A DNA stretch of 64,000 bases from Lingula anatina (GCF_001039355.2 NW_019773947.1:218510-282509); one strand, 5' to 3'. Positions 15,001-24,559 are shown, numbered from the stretch's first letter. Notes: generated by a model not told the origin, from the letters alone. Numbers and translations: made by a program.

Positions 15001-18000
15001 AAAATTCAGTCGGAATTAATCGCTAGAAGAATATCAGGTCCACATAAAAAACCTCCTGCAAAATACTTTAAATTATCTCCCATTGGAGTTGTACCGAAGA
15101 AGACCGCTGGAAAATATAGATTTATACATCATTTATCTCATCCTGAAGGATACTCGGTCAATGATGGCATTGCCGAGAAATATTCAAAAGTACAATATGC
15201 AACGGTATCAGACGCAATTGATATAGTACGCGATGTAGGGACATGCGCGTTCATGGCAAAAACGGATATAAAAAATGCATACCGAATAATGCCTATTCAT
15301 CCAGATTATCGTTTTTTGTTGGGTTTTAAATACAATGGAAATTTCTACTTTGATAAAGTTTTACCCATGGGATTATCATGCTCTTGCAAAATTTTCGAAA
15401 CATTTAGTACAGCATTAGAGTGGGTGGCCACATCAAAATTAGGAATAAACCATATGACACATTTGTTAGACGATTTTTTCATTGTTGGTAAAACGAAAAA
15501 AGAATGTGAAAAAGACTTGAGAAGTTTTATAAAATTCTGCGAAGAAATAGGAGTCCCAATAGCTCCAGACAAGACTACGACTCCATCAACAACTATCACA
15601 TTTGCAGGTATTGAACTAGATTCAGTGAAACAAGAAGCTAGATTACCACCCGAAAAAATTAAAAAATGTTTGGACGTCATAAAGCAAAACATGCATAAAA
15701 AGAAAATTACATTACGTGAATTACAATCCCTTATTGGTATTCTAAATTTTGCCTGCTACGTAATACCGGCAGGTAGGACTTTTCTACGTAGACTGATTGA
15801 TTTAACAATTGGCATTACAAAACCACATTTTCGGATTAGATTCACACGCGAAGTTAGGGAGGATCTTACAATGTGGAATGAATTTTTGACCCATTTTAAT
15901 GGCAGGGGCTTGTTCCATGACAATGATTGGAACAGTAACAATGTATTACATATGTTTACTGATGCATCGTTGATTGGATATGGAGCTATTATAGATAAAA
16001 CGTGGTTTTACGGTAACTGGCCAGATGAAACTCGCAAAATGAATATAGCAATACTTGAAATGTATCCAATATTAGTGGCTTTTCTAATTTGGCAGGAAAA
16101 ATTACAAAATCAAAATGTTATCATTCATACAGATAATGAAGCACTTGTATATATTTTAAACAAAGGCATGGGCGTAACTAGGCATACGCACGGATGCACT
16201 GTGCGTACAATTTTTTGGCCAACCATGATATTATTTTATATAAATTTAGTGTATTTTTCACGGAATATAAATAAAAATCCTCTGCTTATTAAAGTCACCT
16301 GTATGTACAACTCCTCTGTATCAATTGTATAGGCACAATTGTTCTGATCCCCCCCCCCTCCCCGTCTTGCAAACTGAGGTAAACAATGCCTGTAACCTTA
16401 ACAAGTCCTATTTTAATCGTCCATCTAACTGGTACTTTTATGAGGGTTCAGTGGCCCTCAACTCTTCTGTACCCTCTTTCTTGAGGATATCGAACGCATT
16501 CTCACTGGCGATATTTATCTCAGGTAAAAATCTGCCTGAGTGTTATTTTCAAAGAGCAGCTCCCGCAACCCTGGGGGCACTAGATAAAATCTGAACACCA
16601 GGTTTAAGAAGGCGCTAGAGAAACAAAGGAAGAATTTTTCCTGCAAAGCTTCAAAGAATTTTGACACGGATTTGACCTAGCTTACCCCTCCAAACTAATA
16701 GGGTGACATGGGCAATTTTTACAAACAAATAATTAAACTTAGATGTATCAGAGCTCTGTCGTGTCGTACAATTGGTTGTTTTTGGGAGCCATGCATCCAC
16801 ATGTAAGGTGAATCATGGGTGAATGAAACCGTATGTTAGTTCAACTCAGAGGATCCAGGTTTTTTCGAAGGTGGTTCCACATATGCGAAGCTAGCCTCCT
16901 TTTAAAACAATATACCGCTCTGGGTAATAAGAATATTTAAAAATATTTAATTGCTAGAATATTTCTGACTAAATGATGATTTTATTATTACTGGAAATTA
17001 AGCTGCGATGTGTGGTACATATGATGTAATTAGGCTGTCCTTCATCTCTTGCGTTAGTCTACATTTTGTTGGGAATTTAAAAAATCTGTGCGTACAATTT
17101 TTAAAGGTCTGGTTACGCCCCTGAAAGGCACTACAAAAGAGACCACTATATTGAAATTACTTCGTCAACTAACTCTGACATGTTTACAAAATAACATTTT
17201 ATATAAATCTGTGCATATTTCGGGTATATACAACAATGCAGCTGACTCGCTATCTCGTCTTGATTTACAGGCTTTTCGAATGGCAGCTCCTATGGCCTTG
17301 AAAACGCCGTCACTAGTGCCCAGCATATGGCAACCGCTCAACTTACTACGGAATTGACAAATACTTTGGATTCGGCTCTCGCGAATAACACAAAGAAAAC
17401 CTACTTAAAAATTGAACCGCTTCTGCGACAATTTTATGAGACGACCGGGATACAGGCGTTTCCCACGGATCCATTCGTCACAGCCTTATGGGTACAATTT
17501 TTAAGCAGAAAGTATTCTCCTTCGTCTATAAAAACATTTCTTGGGGCGCTTAGCTATAAATATAAAATGAATAACTTGCCAAATCCAACGTTAACTTACA
17601 TAGTTAAACAAACCATTCTGGGTTTAAAAAACAAAACTCCAATTAAAGACAAAAAATTACCAATAACACTCCCGATATTACATACTTTATTAAAAAATGT
17701 AGACATTCTTTGTGGAAATAAATATGAAGCTCATTTATACAAAACGATGTTTCTGACGGCATTCTATGGATTATTCAGAATTGGTGAAATCACGGCAAAA
17801 CCCTCGATACATACGCTAAAACAAGAAAATGTATCGTACGACGCGCCGAACAACATCATTAGGATAAAACTGGACTCATTTAAACATTTCGATGGGATTT
17901 CCAACAACGAAATAGCAATTCGACAACAACCGAATATATGTCCTGTAAAAACTTTGAAAACTTATATTCAATTACGACCAAGTTGTTTCAACCCACATTT

Positions 18001-20119
18001 TTTCATACATGAAAATGGTTCATCAGTTACAAGAAATCAGTTTCATTCAATACTTGATAAATGCCTTGGTTTGTCCAAATTAGATCAAAAAAGATTTAAG
18101 GGTCATAGTTTTAGAATAGGTGGCACAACATTAGCAGCACAGAGGGGTCTTGCTGATCATCAGATAAAGTCCTTGGGTCGGTGGCGATCCTCGGCATATC
18201 AAGGATACATTCGATAAAGGACCAACCATTAATGAGAACAGAATTTATTTGATTAAAATAATATGAGAAAAGAATAAAACTTAATATACGTAGATATGTA
18301 AATCAGAATATTAACAAGATGACTTATGAATATAATATTAAATCTTATATAATGTAAATGAACAAAGTTAACAAAATATAAAAAATATTATGATTTATAT
18401 ATATATATAAATAAAAAATTTTGACATTAAAATAAAATATGAAGTTATCAATAATAATAATAATAATAATTTGTAAAAAATTATCACTAATTAACTTATT
18501 AATTAAAAAATTTTTGGGTGGGCGGGAAAACAAATATGTTTTCTTATGGCATTAATTTTATCGCCCACCTTTAACAATCAGATATTTATTTATAATTTTA
18601 ATTAATTAATTAATTAATGTATTATTTTTTATTTATCAAAGGTATTTATGAAATACAAAATGTATCGAGTGACTCCCAATCGCCATAATAATAATGAATA
18701 TATCATTTAAAAATTTTCTGATTGTTAAATGAACAAAAATTTTTATTTATTTATTATGTACAAGAGAATAAATTAAAGATTATCATGAAATTATAATCTT
18801 ATTTATGAACTGTACATATACGGTCATGGGGGTCACTCGTACTATCTTGTGTGTCTATGGAGACGACGATGCATACATTATGTTCCGGCTGCTGCATCGG
18901 AAAAACACGAACATGAAGTCACGTGATATCAATAGACAAAGCACAGACGTAACATTTGGCGGTAAAGTATAAAAGGAGGGTGGACAAAGCGGACACAACA
19001 AAGGAAAGGTAAATCGGATATTAAACAGAAAGTCCAACAAGAAAAGGTAAGGTGACGTCTTCTATATATAACGCTTTCACATCCCTCCCACCCTCCCATG
19101 GCATGCATTAATTTTATCGCCCACCTTTAACAATCAGATATTTATTTATAATTTTAATTAATTAATTAATTAATGTATTATTTTTTATTTATCAAAGGTA
19201 TTTATGAAATACAAAATGTATCGAGTGACTCCCAATCGCCATAATAATAATGAATATATCATTTAAAAATTTTCTGATTGTTAAATGAACAAAAATTTTT
19301 ATTTATTTATTATGTACAAGAGAATAAATAATATTATGCCACCTCACCTAAAGGTAACATATCCTACACTTCCATTTGCTGAGGCAGCCTTAATTTTCAC
19401 TGGATTTAATTCGAGGTTAATCAACCTTTTCTTCAATTGCTGAAACAGATGCCATTCTAATAAAAACAGAAGTTAAAAGAAATAAAATTTCCTTTAATAT
19501 ATATATCATGCAAAAAATCAAATAAATTATTGGCACATATATGAAAAGCTATGTTTTTAATATCAATAACAGGCCATTCTTCAGTATCATGGTGACTAAC
19601 AGAAGCAAAAAAGTTTGCCTACTTATAGCTATTCGACACTGAATTTACTTACACACTTTTATTGAAACACTACTCCTGCTTGCCAAAACTCCAGACATAA
19701 AAGGTAAAAAAATTTAAAAATAAAACTTATAAATAATATAAATAAATAAATAATATTTAAAAGAAATGGTGGCCATTGTGAAGTATAAAAAAAAAATTGT
19801 CTCATAACACAGAAAATAAAATATATACAAATATTTTTAATTAACTTACACTGAAACCAAACTTTCTAGGTAGATTACGAACTTCTATCTTAAATATTTC
19901 TGAAGTAAAACCTTCTCGTTTCAAGTATTCATATGGATCCAGCTGTGGTTTGTCTGGTTGTGATTCTGATTCTTCACTGTTTGGCCCTTGTGTCACACCT
20001 CTTTCAACAGTGATAGGATTTTCTTCTTTCATGCCATCAGGCATTTTTAATCCAGGGGAAACCATATTAGAGTTTGAAGGAGTAGCAGCAGCAGCTAGAC
20101 CACCCTCTCTTTCTTCCAT
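5786..20119 (-). CDS. TRMT2A: TRMT2A, tRNA (uracil-5-)-methyltransferase A
   Basis: The enzyme makes 5-methyluridine at position 54 in the T loop of cytosolic tRNAs, using S-adenosylmethionine. Nineteen coding exons join in one frame (612 residues; human about 625): 20119-19850, 19439-19348, 11449-11374, 11081-11024, 10831-10753, 10341-10287, 9981-9900, 9724-9676, 9403-9343, 9219-9113, 8812-8666, 8377-8274, 8044-7993, 7635-7575, 7354-7227, 6876-6801, 6589-6480, 6185-6086 and 5917-5786. Exons 1-3 encode the N-terminal RRM (start [20 protein letters not shown]). Later exons give YRNKCEF, the [15 protein letters not shown] block, the SAM-binding [12 protein letters not shown] motif, DPPRAGL, and the catalytic-Cys region VSCSP (usually VSCNP). 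The start is the ATG at 20117-20119, just after an acceptor-like CAG; a longer upstream ATG exists at 20152. Intron 2 contains the Ngaro retrotransposon in antisense. Confidence 0.93.
9009..9076. repeat. (TA)n microsatellite
   Basis: About 34 TA units lie in a TRMT2A intron, ending some 36 bp from a coding exon (9113-9219). They create false open frames of alternating Tyr and Ile on both strands. Confidence 0.97.
11699..12013 (+). repeat. Ngaro repeat A1 with promoter and leader exon
   Basis: This 315-bp left repeat is identical by eye to A2 at 18768-19082. It carries a TATA box (TATAAAAGG, 11899-11907) and a near-consensus splice donor (AAAAG then GTAAGG, GT at 11978-11979). A start about 30 nt below the TATA would give a short non-coding leader exon of roughly 50 nt. 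The minus-strand 61-codon frame here is present in both copies only because the repeats are identical. Confidence 0.85.
11899..11907 (+). promoter_or_regulatory. TATA box in Ngaro A1
   Basis: TATAAAAGG matches the core promoter consensus and lies 71 bp upstream of the leader splice donor. The same box is repeated at 18968-18976 in A2, where it would point out toward the TRMT2A exon in antisense. Confidence 0.6.
12352..12981 (+). CDS. SGNH/GDSL-like hydrolase encoded by the Ngaro element
   Basis: A 209-residue protein of the SGNH hydrolase fold; members are esterases or lipases acting on acyl or acetyl esters. The catalytic blocks are intact: the block I Ser in IVGSSIIRD (Ser12), the block III GGND (66-69) and the block V Asp165/His168 in SDGTHLN. 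There is no signal peptide, so it probably acts inside the cell. The ATG lies 3 nt after a splice acceptor (TTATTACAG ending 12348), the same arrangement as Gag. A consensus donor (GTAAGTAT, 12929) lies near the end of the frame, so the last 17 codons may be spliced away. Hydrolase frames are known from Ngaro elements, but as I recall usually downstream of the RT; a 5' position is unusual. The substrate is unknown. Confidence 0.85.
   Translation: MDTRNILIVGSSIIRDLQWTTNYFFNLRGPRISYFARGGATIQTIGNDPYFWEALEEKDFIYFQLGGNDIKIFSSPKQVRDKIILLILAIKQRHRNIQIYWGQLLRRAASNTSRFIHNSQQEKDYNDQVWLINDSIQSTVDDLGGVYFWTHRRINDCWRECLRSDGTHLNDKGTKKLWRSIRGAIIFSAPIYRKYEWICMGINLTIYTP
13086..13444 (+). repeat. Nine-unit hairpin array between hydrolase and Gag
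   Basis: Nine copies of a 25-bp unit start at 13086, 13126, 13165, 13209, 13248, 13291, 13331, 13375 and 13420. Each contains GCATGA-CGCT-TCATGC, a 6-bp stem with a 4-nt loop, followed by CCGTAT. Units 1, 3, 5, 7 and 9 have TCATGC (perfect stem). Units 2, 4, 6 and 8 have TCGTGC, which leaves one U-G wobble. Unit 4 also changes the loop to CACT. The two spacers also alternate, giving a higher-order period of about 79-89 bp. The array sits between a splice donor at 12929 and the Gag acceptor at 13520. Both strands are open through parts of it only because the repeat lacks stops. Confidence 0.9.
13524..14738 (+). CDS. Ngaro Gag-like nucleic-acid-binding protein
   Basis: A 404-residue protein with a Gln/Pro/Asn-rich N-terminal third, a central predicted globular part, and two Cys/His clusters near the C-terminus: C337-x8-C346-x4-C351-x3-H355 (CCCH-like), directly followed by C357-x2-C360-x3-H364-x4-C369 (zinc-knuckle-like). 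The tail is basic and aromatic (Arg/Tyr-rich). This is the first-frame structural protein expected for the element, likely packaging its RNA. The ATG at 13524 lies 3 nt after a good acceptor (CATTTTTCAG, ending 13520). It overlaps the RT frame by 98 bp, with RT in the +1 frame. Confidence 0.85.
   Translation: MSQPPSIPPPHQGFIRKLLIETPDQSWKQEDGEIPGPSWRVDTTDTIAHQGMGHTEAGENASRPLDRGLAQHTVTTNADANQQSPVQQNSSTQYLVLTLPNDYNGDPLVLQQAIQQATQQQNTWENPGVHQPTPQINDTQRIGDNSTNLNMVGTNTVNDTIAGYMGIPQTTGTSFFPSITQHVTQAVKQKIWNKEYVSFKSLIPITSNTLTENEKGDEDQFIQKRVVDDEGNSHIVLAPANKKSTILSKQQWQVAFSIFSKIYVEKYPNEAGALFSYLNRILEMQMLNDSNWQLYDEKFRQNQQQPGFFWEDPNGILLAEIRFINRPITTQRKMGICFRWNKGNLCSGAACRYSHACMICNGGHPMVQCPRKNDQNINTYKFRDSGSRFPRTFPYSKRARYYRR
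14641..17357 (+). pseudogene. Ngaro reverse transcriptase / RNase H, interrupted
   Basis: The frame is open from 14641 to 16332, but only its part up to 16168 belongs to the element. RT motifs are visible: KTDIKNAYR with Asp209, and LLDD at residues 275-278 in place of YxDD. RNase H follows with Asp441 (FTDAS), Glu473 (ILEMYP) and Asp498 (HTDNE). After ILNKG the frame enters a nested DNA transposon (16167-17123). The remaining RNase H, with the last Asp in [11 protein letters not shown], resumes at 17131 in another frame and stops at 17357. The inserted length plus the 7-bp duplication (962 bp) accounts exactly for the frame change. The tail overlaps the recombinase frame by 31 bp, as in related elements. 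The translation start is uncertain; access may be by frameshift from Gag. Confidence 0.88.
16167..17123. mobile_element. Nested hAT-like non-autonomous DNA transposon
   Basis: A 955-957-bp insert splits the RNase H frame. Its ends are inverted repeats: left CATGGGCGTAACTAG, right (complement) CAGGGGCGTAACCAG. AAAGGCA flanks both sides (16162-16168 and 17124-17130), a 5- to 7-bp target duplication depending on where the ends are set. The CAGGGGCGTAAC type of terminus is typical of hAT elements, though those usually duplicate 8 bp. No transposase is visible inside. The 89-codon frame at 16325-16594 shows no domain. GTGCGTACAATTTTT occurs near both ends in direct orientation. Confidence 0.8.
17327..18217 (+). 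CDS. Ngaro tyrosine recombinase
   Basis: A 296-residue recombinase that would insert the reverse-transcribed circular DNA by site-specific strand exchange instead of using an integrase. It has an N-terminal helical core-binding part (about 1-100) and the catalytic domain with Arg151 (GLFRIGEI), His260 and Arg263 (GHSFRIGG), Trp286 (GRWRSS) and the nucleophile Tyr294 in the final YIR. All key residues are present, so this protein may be active. The ATG at 17327 overlaps the end of the RT/RNase H frame, in a different frame. Confidence 0.92.
   Translation: MATAQLTTELTNTLDSALANNTKKTYLKIEPLLRQFYETTGIQAFPTDPFVTALWVQFLSRKYSPSSIKTFLGALSYKYKMNNLPNPTLTYIVKQTILGLKNKTPIKDKKLPITLPILHTLLKNVDILCGNKYEAHLYKTMFLTAFYGLFRIGEITAKPSIHTLKQENVSYDAPNNIIRIKLDSFKHFDGISNNEIAIRQQPNICPVKTLKTYIQLRPSCFNPHFFIHENGSSVTRNQFHSILDKCLGLSKLDQKRFKGHSFRIGGTTLAAQRGLADHQIKSLGRWRSSAYQGYIR
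18218..18548. other. Ngaro 3' untranslated AT-rich segment
   Basis: Very AT-rich sequence between the recombinase stop and repeat B1. It includes an (AAT)n tract near 18451-18470. No frame or RNA gene is seen. Confidence 0.6.
18549..18773 (+). repeat. Ngaro repeat B1
   Basis: 225 bp, identical by eye to B2 (19105-19329). It begins GCATTAATTTTATCGCCCAC and ends ATAAAT, which it shares with the first six bases of A2. Confidence 0.88.
18768..19082 (+). repeat. Ngaro repeat A2
   Basis: 315 bp, identical by eye to A1 at a constant offset of 7069, including the TATA box and the splice donor (GT at 19047). A 22-bp pyrimidine-rich linker (19083-19104) separates it from B2. Confidence 0.88.
19105..19329 (+). 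repeat. Ngaro repeat B2 (right end)
   Basis: Second copy of B at a constant offset of 556 from B1. It ends with ATAAAT at 19324-19329. The next 18 bp are native TRMT2A intron, then the exon 19348-19439. Confidence 0.88.
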
Positions 20120-21290
20120 TTTATTAGGTACTGTCAATAAAACAGGGAACATTTACAGTGATAAATTGACAATGATGAATTTATGATTTGACATTGAATG
20201 TCTTTTTTAAAAAGAACCACTCCACTCTTATTCTGACGACTAACACCATTCACTCATTCGTCTTTATATATACTCAGTATTATATTCCCACTTGCAGTGA
20301 AACTTTAACTGGTCTACATACATATATGCCATGCATGTATTGTAAAACTAGTTAACAAGCGCCACCAGTTTACCATACAAATGACGCCAGCGTAAAATCA
20401 ACCTGTGCTATATATATAAGCCTGACTCGTAACTTGAAAATTAAACAAGTTGCAGCCTCACAATGCAATAAATAACGAATAAAATCATAACAAGTCGGCT
20501 AAATACTTTCAAAAAGTCCCTTTTTACCTCTGTTAATCTATTTCATAGTACAATCTTTCTAAAGTGATAACTCAAGGAGTCGCTATAGTTCAAAATCGCA
20601 CCCTTTCACCCTGTTTAAGATAAACTTTCTCCTTTCATGTGAACCACCAGGGGTAATCCTAGAGAGGGGTGAGAAACGTCCATTGTTCTCGTCAGCGAGG
20701 CTGGCTTTTTTCAGGGTATGTACGCACAGACAGAAAACTAAGTATTGTGGGAACGTTACTAATGAAGCCACTGGTAGTACTAGTAGATATCAGCCTGTAG
20801 TCTTGAACAAGCGCCTCGATGACGAGTGAACAGTTGTCAAAAACAAAAGACCCAGGCGTGGTAGTTCAACTACTGTTCATGCGTGCCGCATCGACCAAAC
20901 CTAATTGCTCCTCAAGGTCACAAAACAATTTCCGGTACTGACGGCCAGGCTCGTCTTAATCATATAAGTAGCGCGTTTCCACCCCCTGGAACCACTATGG
21001 GCGCAGCCATATTGTTGCCGTATGCTAAAATGCGGGGTTCTATCAAACGTTTTTTTGGCGTCAAATTAACAATATACTCTAAACTGAGAAGTTATGATAG
21101 TGTAACTTAAGTAACTAGGATATTGGATGTTCAATTCCATTCTCAGAAATTGCAAAATTATTTATCGAAAAGAAAAGGTCTTGTTGCAACCGAGGTAAAT
21201 GTCTCGATTTCGCTACAGCGGGAAAGGAGACTAAAGCTAACGAAGGTCAAGAAGAGTAGGCAAAAGAATCTCAAAGCATCTCTCTACAAC
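20120..21290. promoter_or_regulatory. Bidirectional promoter region TRMT2A / RANBP1
   Basis: This 1.2-kb gap separates the divergent ATGs of TRMT2A (-) and RANBP1 (+). Neither side shows a clear TATA box. A GCCATATTGTTGCCG stretch at about 21006-21020 resembles a YY1-type initiator. An acceptor-like CAG just above the TRMT2A ATG suggests that a non-coding first exon of that gene lies in this interval. Exact starts cannot be placed. Confidence 0.5.
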
Positions 21291-24200
21291 ATGGCAGATG
21301 ACAAGGTAAACTGTGACATTTGTGTTCTCTTTTAACTTATGCCAATTTTTAAGAGAAATACAAACCCGTACATGAATAGATAACCTCAGAATCAGCACTT
21401 CAATCGAGACGTTTTTGCGCATTCATTGATAGATTGCTACGGATAATCGGCGTTGCTTGTATCTACAATCCCAGAAGAAATGCCCTTTTTTCAGTTTCTA
21501 GATATTTGTGTCTTAGTATTGATAAAAAACCAGTAATGTTGGTTAAGCCATGTCTTACTTGGCACGGATTACACTGTGTCCAATAGTATTCAAAAATGGA
21601 TAGAGCTCAAGAACCTGTAACCAAGCCAGGGAGGAAACCTCTCTAGTACAAACATAACCCTAAACATACCATCTTTACTCCCTTAGCCTCAATGGGCACC
21701 TACCCACTGAAGACATTATGCCCACTCAGGACAGGAGCATTTTGGACCCTTATTGGCGATTTTGATATTTACACTGTGTAAATGCAAGAAAGCGAATTAA
21801 GTGTGAAGTGATGACCAGTTTGCCCACTCACTGCTGTGCAAGAGCTCTCTAATTTCTATCTTGCCTCTCATCTCCTTAACCGGAGTGTCAACACATGCAT
21901 TTCATGCCTTGATTACACTGGTTTTAGCTACATTTTTGCTTTGGTCAATTCATCGCTCTCAGCATCTATTTATTAAATGTTCTCCATTTTAGGAAGAAGT
22001 TATTGAGAGTCCAGATGCTCATTTTGAACCAGTAGTCAAGTTACCAGAAGTGGATGTTAAGTCACTAGAGGAGGATGAAGAAGAAATGCTGAGAATGTAG
22101 GTAGAGAAGCAACTGAGTCCTGCTTGAAAGACAAAAAGCAAACACAACCACTAGGATTTTCTAAGCCTATATTAATACCTATAACCACAGTTTCAAAGAC
22201 CATACATCCATTCATTTGTTTTAAAAAATTGGCAATCTGAGATAGGGCTTTTCTCAGGATTGGGGGTACAGGCCCTCCAAAATTACAGATCAACATTTTG
22301 GACTCCTTGTAACCCAAATTCTGAGGAAACCCCTGCTCACAGACTTGCCCTTCAGGAAATTGTTGAAGAAATGCTTATATTCAAATTTGAATGGGGATTG
22401 TAGAAAAATATGATGGCTAAAGCTCTCAAATTATACACATAGGTGTGATATCACATTTAGGATTTATGTACTAAGTTAAAATTCAAACTGTTTTGTAGAT
22501 TTTGAAATAGATCCCTTCAACTTTGATGCATACCATAACACTGACACCTTTAAGCTCTTAGCAAAAACTGGCGTCGTGACATCATTCATTTGCATTTGGG
22601 AAAATGCTGAGTGATTTTCCAATGAAAGTTTACTCTTTGTGGTGATAGTTCAAAGATTTCCATTGCACAGCTGCAGTAAACAACTTTTCTTTATTTCATA
22701 GGAGAGCTAAATTATTCAGATATGACACATCGGGAGATGAGCCAGAATGGAAGGAGCGAGGTACAGGAGAAGTTAAACTACTTTCACACACAGGGAAAGG
22801 GACCACAAGGCTATTAATGAGGAGGGATAAAACACTGAAAATTTGTGCTAATCATTATGGTAAGTACTGTAATACTTGTGCCATATTACGTAGATGAAAA
22901 TATTTAGATCAAAGGCATAAATTGAATTGTTGATCAAGAGGAACAAGTTAATTGTGGTTTGCTCTAGTTTGCCTTAAAAGTTGGGATGTGCCTACAAAGC
23001 CTGAGTATCAGTGCAGAATTGCTTTTTGTAGCTGGTCTGAAATGTGATACTGAAGAGTACCTTTAATATCTTCACTGGTTTGCACTGAGTAAAGAACTAA
23101 ATGCATCCTTTGCAATTTTAAGCAGCAAATGGTAGGTTTTGAAACTGAAAAATTGACATGGACAAAAGTATTGACTGCACAAAAAGATGGGGACCATTCC
23201 CACAGATATTTGGATCGATCTATCTCCTTGGGGGGTCTCACTAAATTGCTATCAAACTAACCGGCTTAAACGTCTGTCACGCCTAGTAAAACTGTTAGGG
23301 GGTAATTATCTTTACCCCTAGCCGATTCGGTAGGCGTGACAGACCTTTAAGCCTCTTGAGCTGATAGCAATTTAGCACGAACCCCCAGGGGGATGGATCG
23401 ATCTATGTATGGGAACCCAGTCATAGATCTAGAGTGAGGAATTCCAAAATAGCCCCTTCAGCTAATAACAGCACTGAAGGCGCATTTCCATTTTAGTCTT
23501 ACCACAGATGGAACTGAAGAAGAATTGTGGCAGTGACAAGGCCTGGGTGTGGAACACACCGGCTGATTTTGCTGATGAGGAACCAAAACCAGAATTACTA
23601 GCTATTCGATTTGCAAATGTTGAAAGTGAGTACGTCTTAAAAATGAAATAGTTTTTGTTTTGATTCCAGAATGAAAATAGTTTGTAATATCTGAGTGCCA
23701 TTATTACCATAACTTGGCATAAGCTTCAAAATATTTTGCTATTGCTGCTTCTGTGCTAACATGTATTTGTTTTATTCAAACCAGTACTCTTTGTTTAATG
23801 TAGATGATGATAAATTTGTGACGGGCGGACTGAGATCACAAATGTACAAGTGATATTATTCTTGCTGATTGTCACAGTTCTGATGCATTACGTTTTTCTT
23901 TTCAACAAACAAAACAAAACATACATATTTAGACATTGCAAAATAGTCAAGTTTGCACGCATTTATTTTTCAGATGCAAATAAATTTAAAGAGACATTTG
24001 ACAGATTAAAGGCATCAGGTGAATCAGAAAAAACTGGAGGTAAGAACTTGCATAAGGATGTTGGGGATTCGCTTATTTTTGTTTGTACATTTTAGTTTTC
24101 ATCTAAAAGCATTTGTCACATTTTCCCATGCAGTAACTTGCCCCTTTAAAACTTTTATTTCAGATGCGAAGAGAAAGAATAGTATGTGCAGTTGCCTCTC

Positions 24201-24559
24201 TTCTTAACATCCTTGAACTATATTATCGGCAATATTTGTTAATAATGTGATGTCTAGAACTTTATTTATCAATTTTTTTATGCTACTTATACTGAAATAA
24301 TTCATCTCTAGATATTTTGGTATGACCACACCTATTTGGTATTACCCTTTCAGACACTCCAGAAAAGCCAGAGCAATCTGAAAATTCTAAAGAAGACAGC
24401 AAATTAGCAGATGGCAACACAAGCGCGAGTGGAGACAGCACAGCTGCAAACAGTGTAGCAGAAAAATTGGGAGAAATGTCTGTTAAAGACTCTGAAAAGA
24501 AAACTGAAACAACAGAATCAAAAGACAGTGAAAAAGATACAGAGACAGCAGAGAGATAA
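21291..24559 (+). CDS. RANBP1: Ran-specific GTPase-activating protein RANBP1
   Basis: RANBP1 binds Ran-GTP and, with RanGAP, promotes GTP hydrolysis and release of export complexes in the cytoplasm. Seven coding exons join in frame (231 residues): 21291-21305, 21993-22096, 22702-22859, 23497-23625, 23974-24039, 24164-24181 and 24354-24559. The first encodes only MADDK; the sixth is an 18-nt microexon. The Ran-binding domain (about 25-160) contains [35 protein letters not shown] and [14 protein letters not shown], matching the animal protein closely. The C-terminal tail is long, acidic and rich in Ser, Thr, Glu and Lys. Human is 201 residues, so the extra length is in this tail. AATAAA is at 25167-25172. 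It is divergent from TRMT2A. Confidence 0.96.
23197..23415. mobile_element. Foldback MITE in RANBP1 intron 3
   Basis: About 219 bp with ~100-bp inverted arms (roughly 80 percent identity). The left arm runs from TTCCCA through GGATCGATCTATC, CTAAATTGCTATCA and GTCTGTCACGCCTA; the right arm is its complement, ending TGGGAA at 23415. A short middle contains the TTAGGGGGTAA / TTACCCCTAGC pair. No coding sequence. Family not recognised. Confidence 0.65.

Larger units (their letters stand above)
11699..19329 (+). mobile_element. Ngaro-type tyrosine-recombinase retrotransposon
   Basis: A 7.6-kb element with split direct repeats A1 (11699-12013), B1 (18549-18773), A2 (18768-19082) and B2 (19105-19329). 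That order is the hallmark of the Ngaro/PAT group; DIRS1 proper has inverted ends. The genes in order are an SGNH hydrolase, Gag, RT/RNase H and a tyrosine recombinase. There is no integrase and no target duplication. ATAAAT occurs at the left end, the B1/A2 junction and the right end. A1 and A2 appear identical over 315 bp (offset exactly 7069) and B1 and B2 over 225 bp (offset 556), so insertion is recent. It lies antisense within TRMT2A intron 2, its right end 18 bp from the exon 19348-19439. The RNase H region is split by a nested DNA transposon. Confidence 0.92.

Noticed and set aside
16325-16594. 89-codon frame inside the nested transposon
   Set aside because: No transposase motif; it starts just before a C run and lies in a non-autonomous element.
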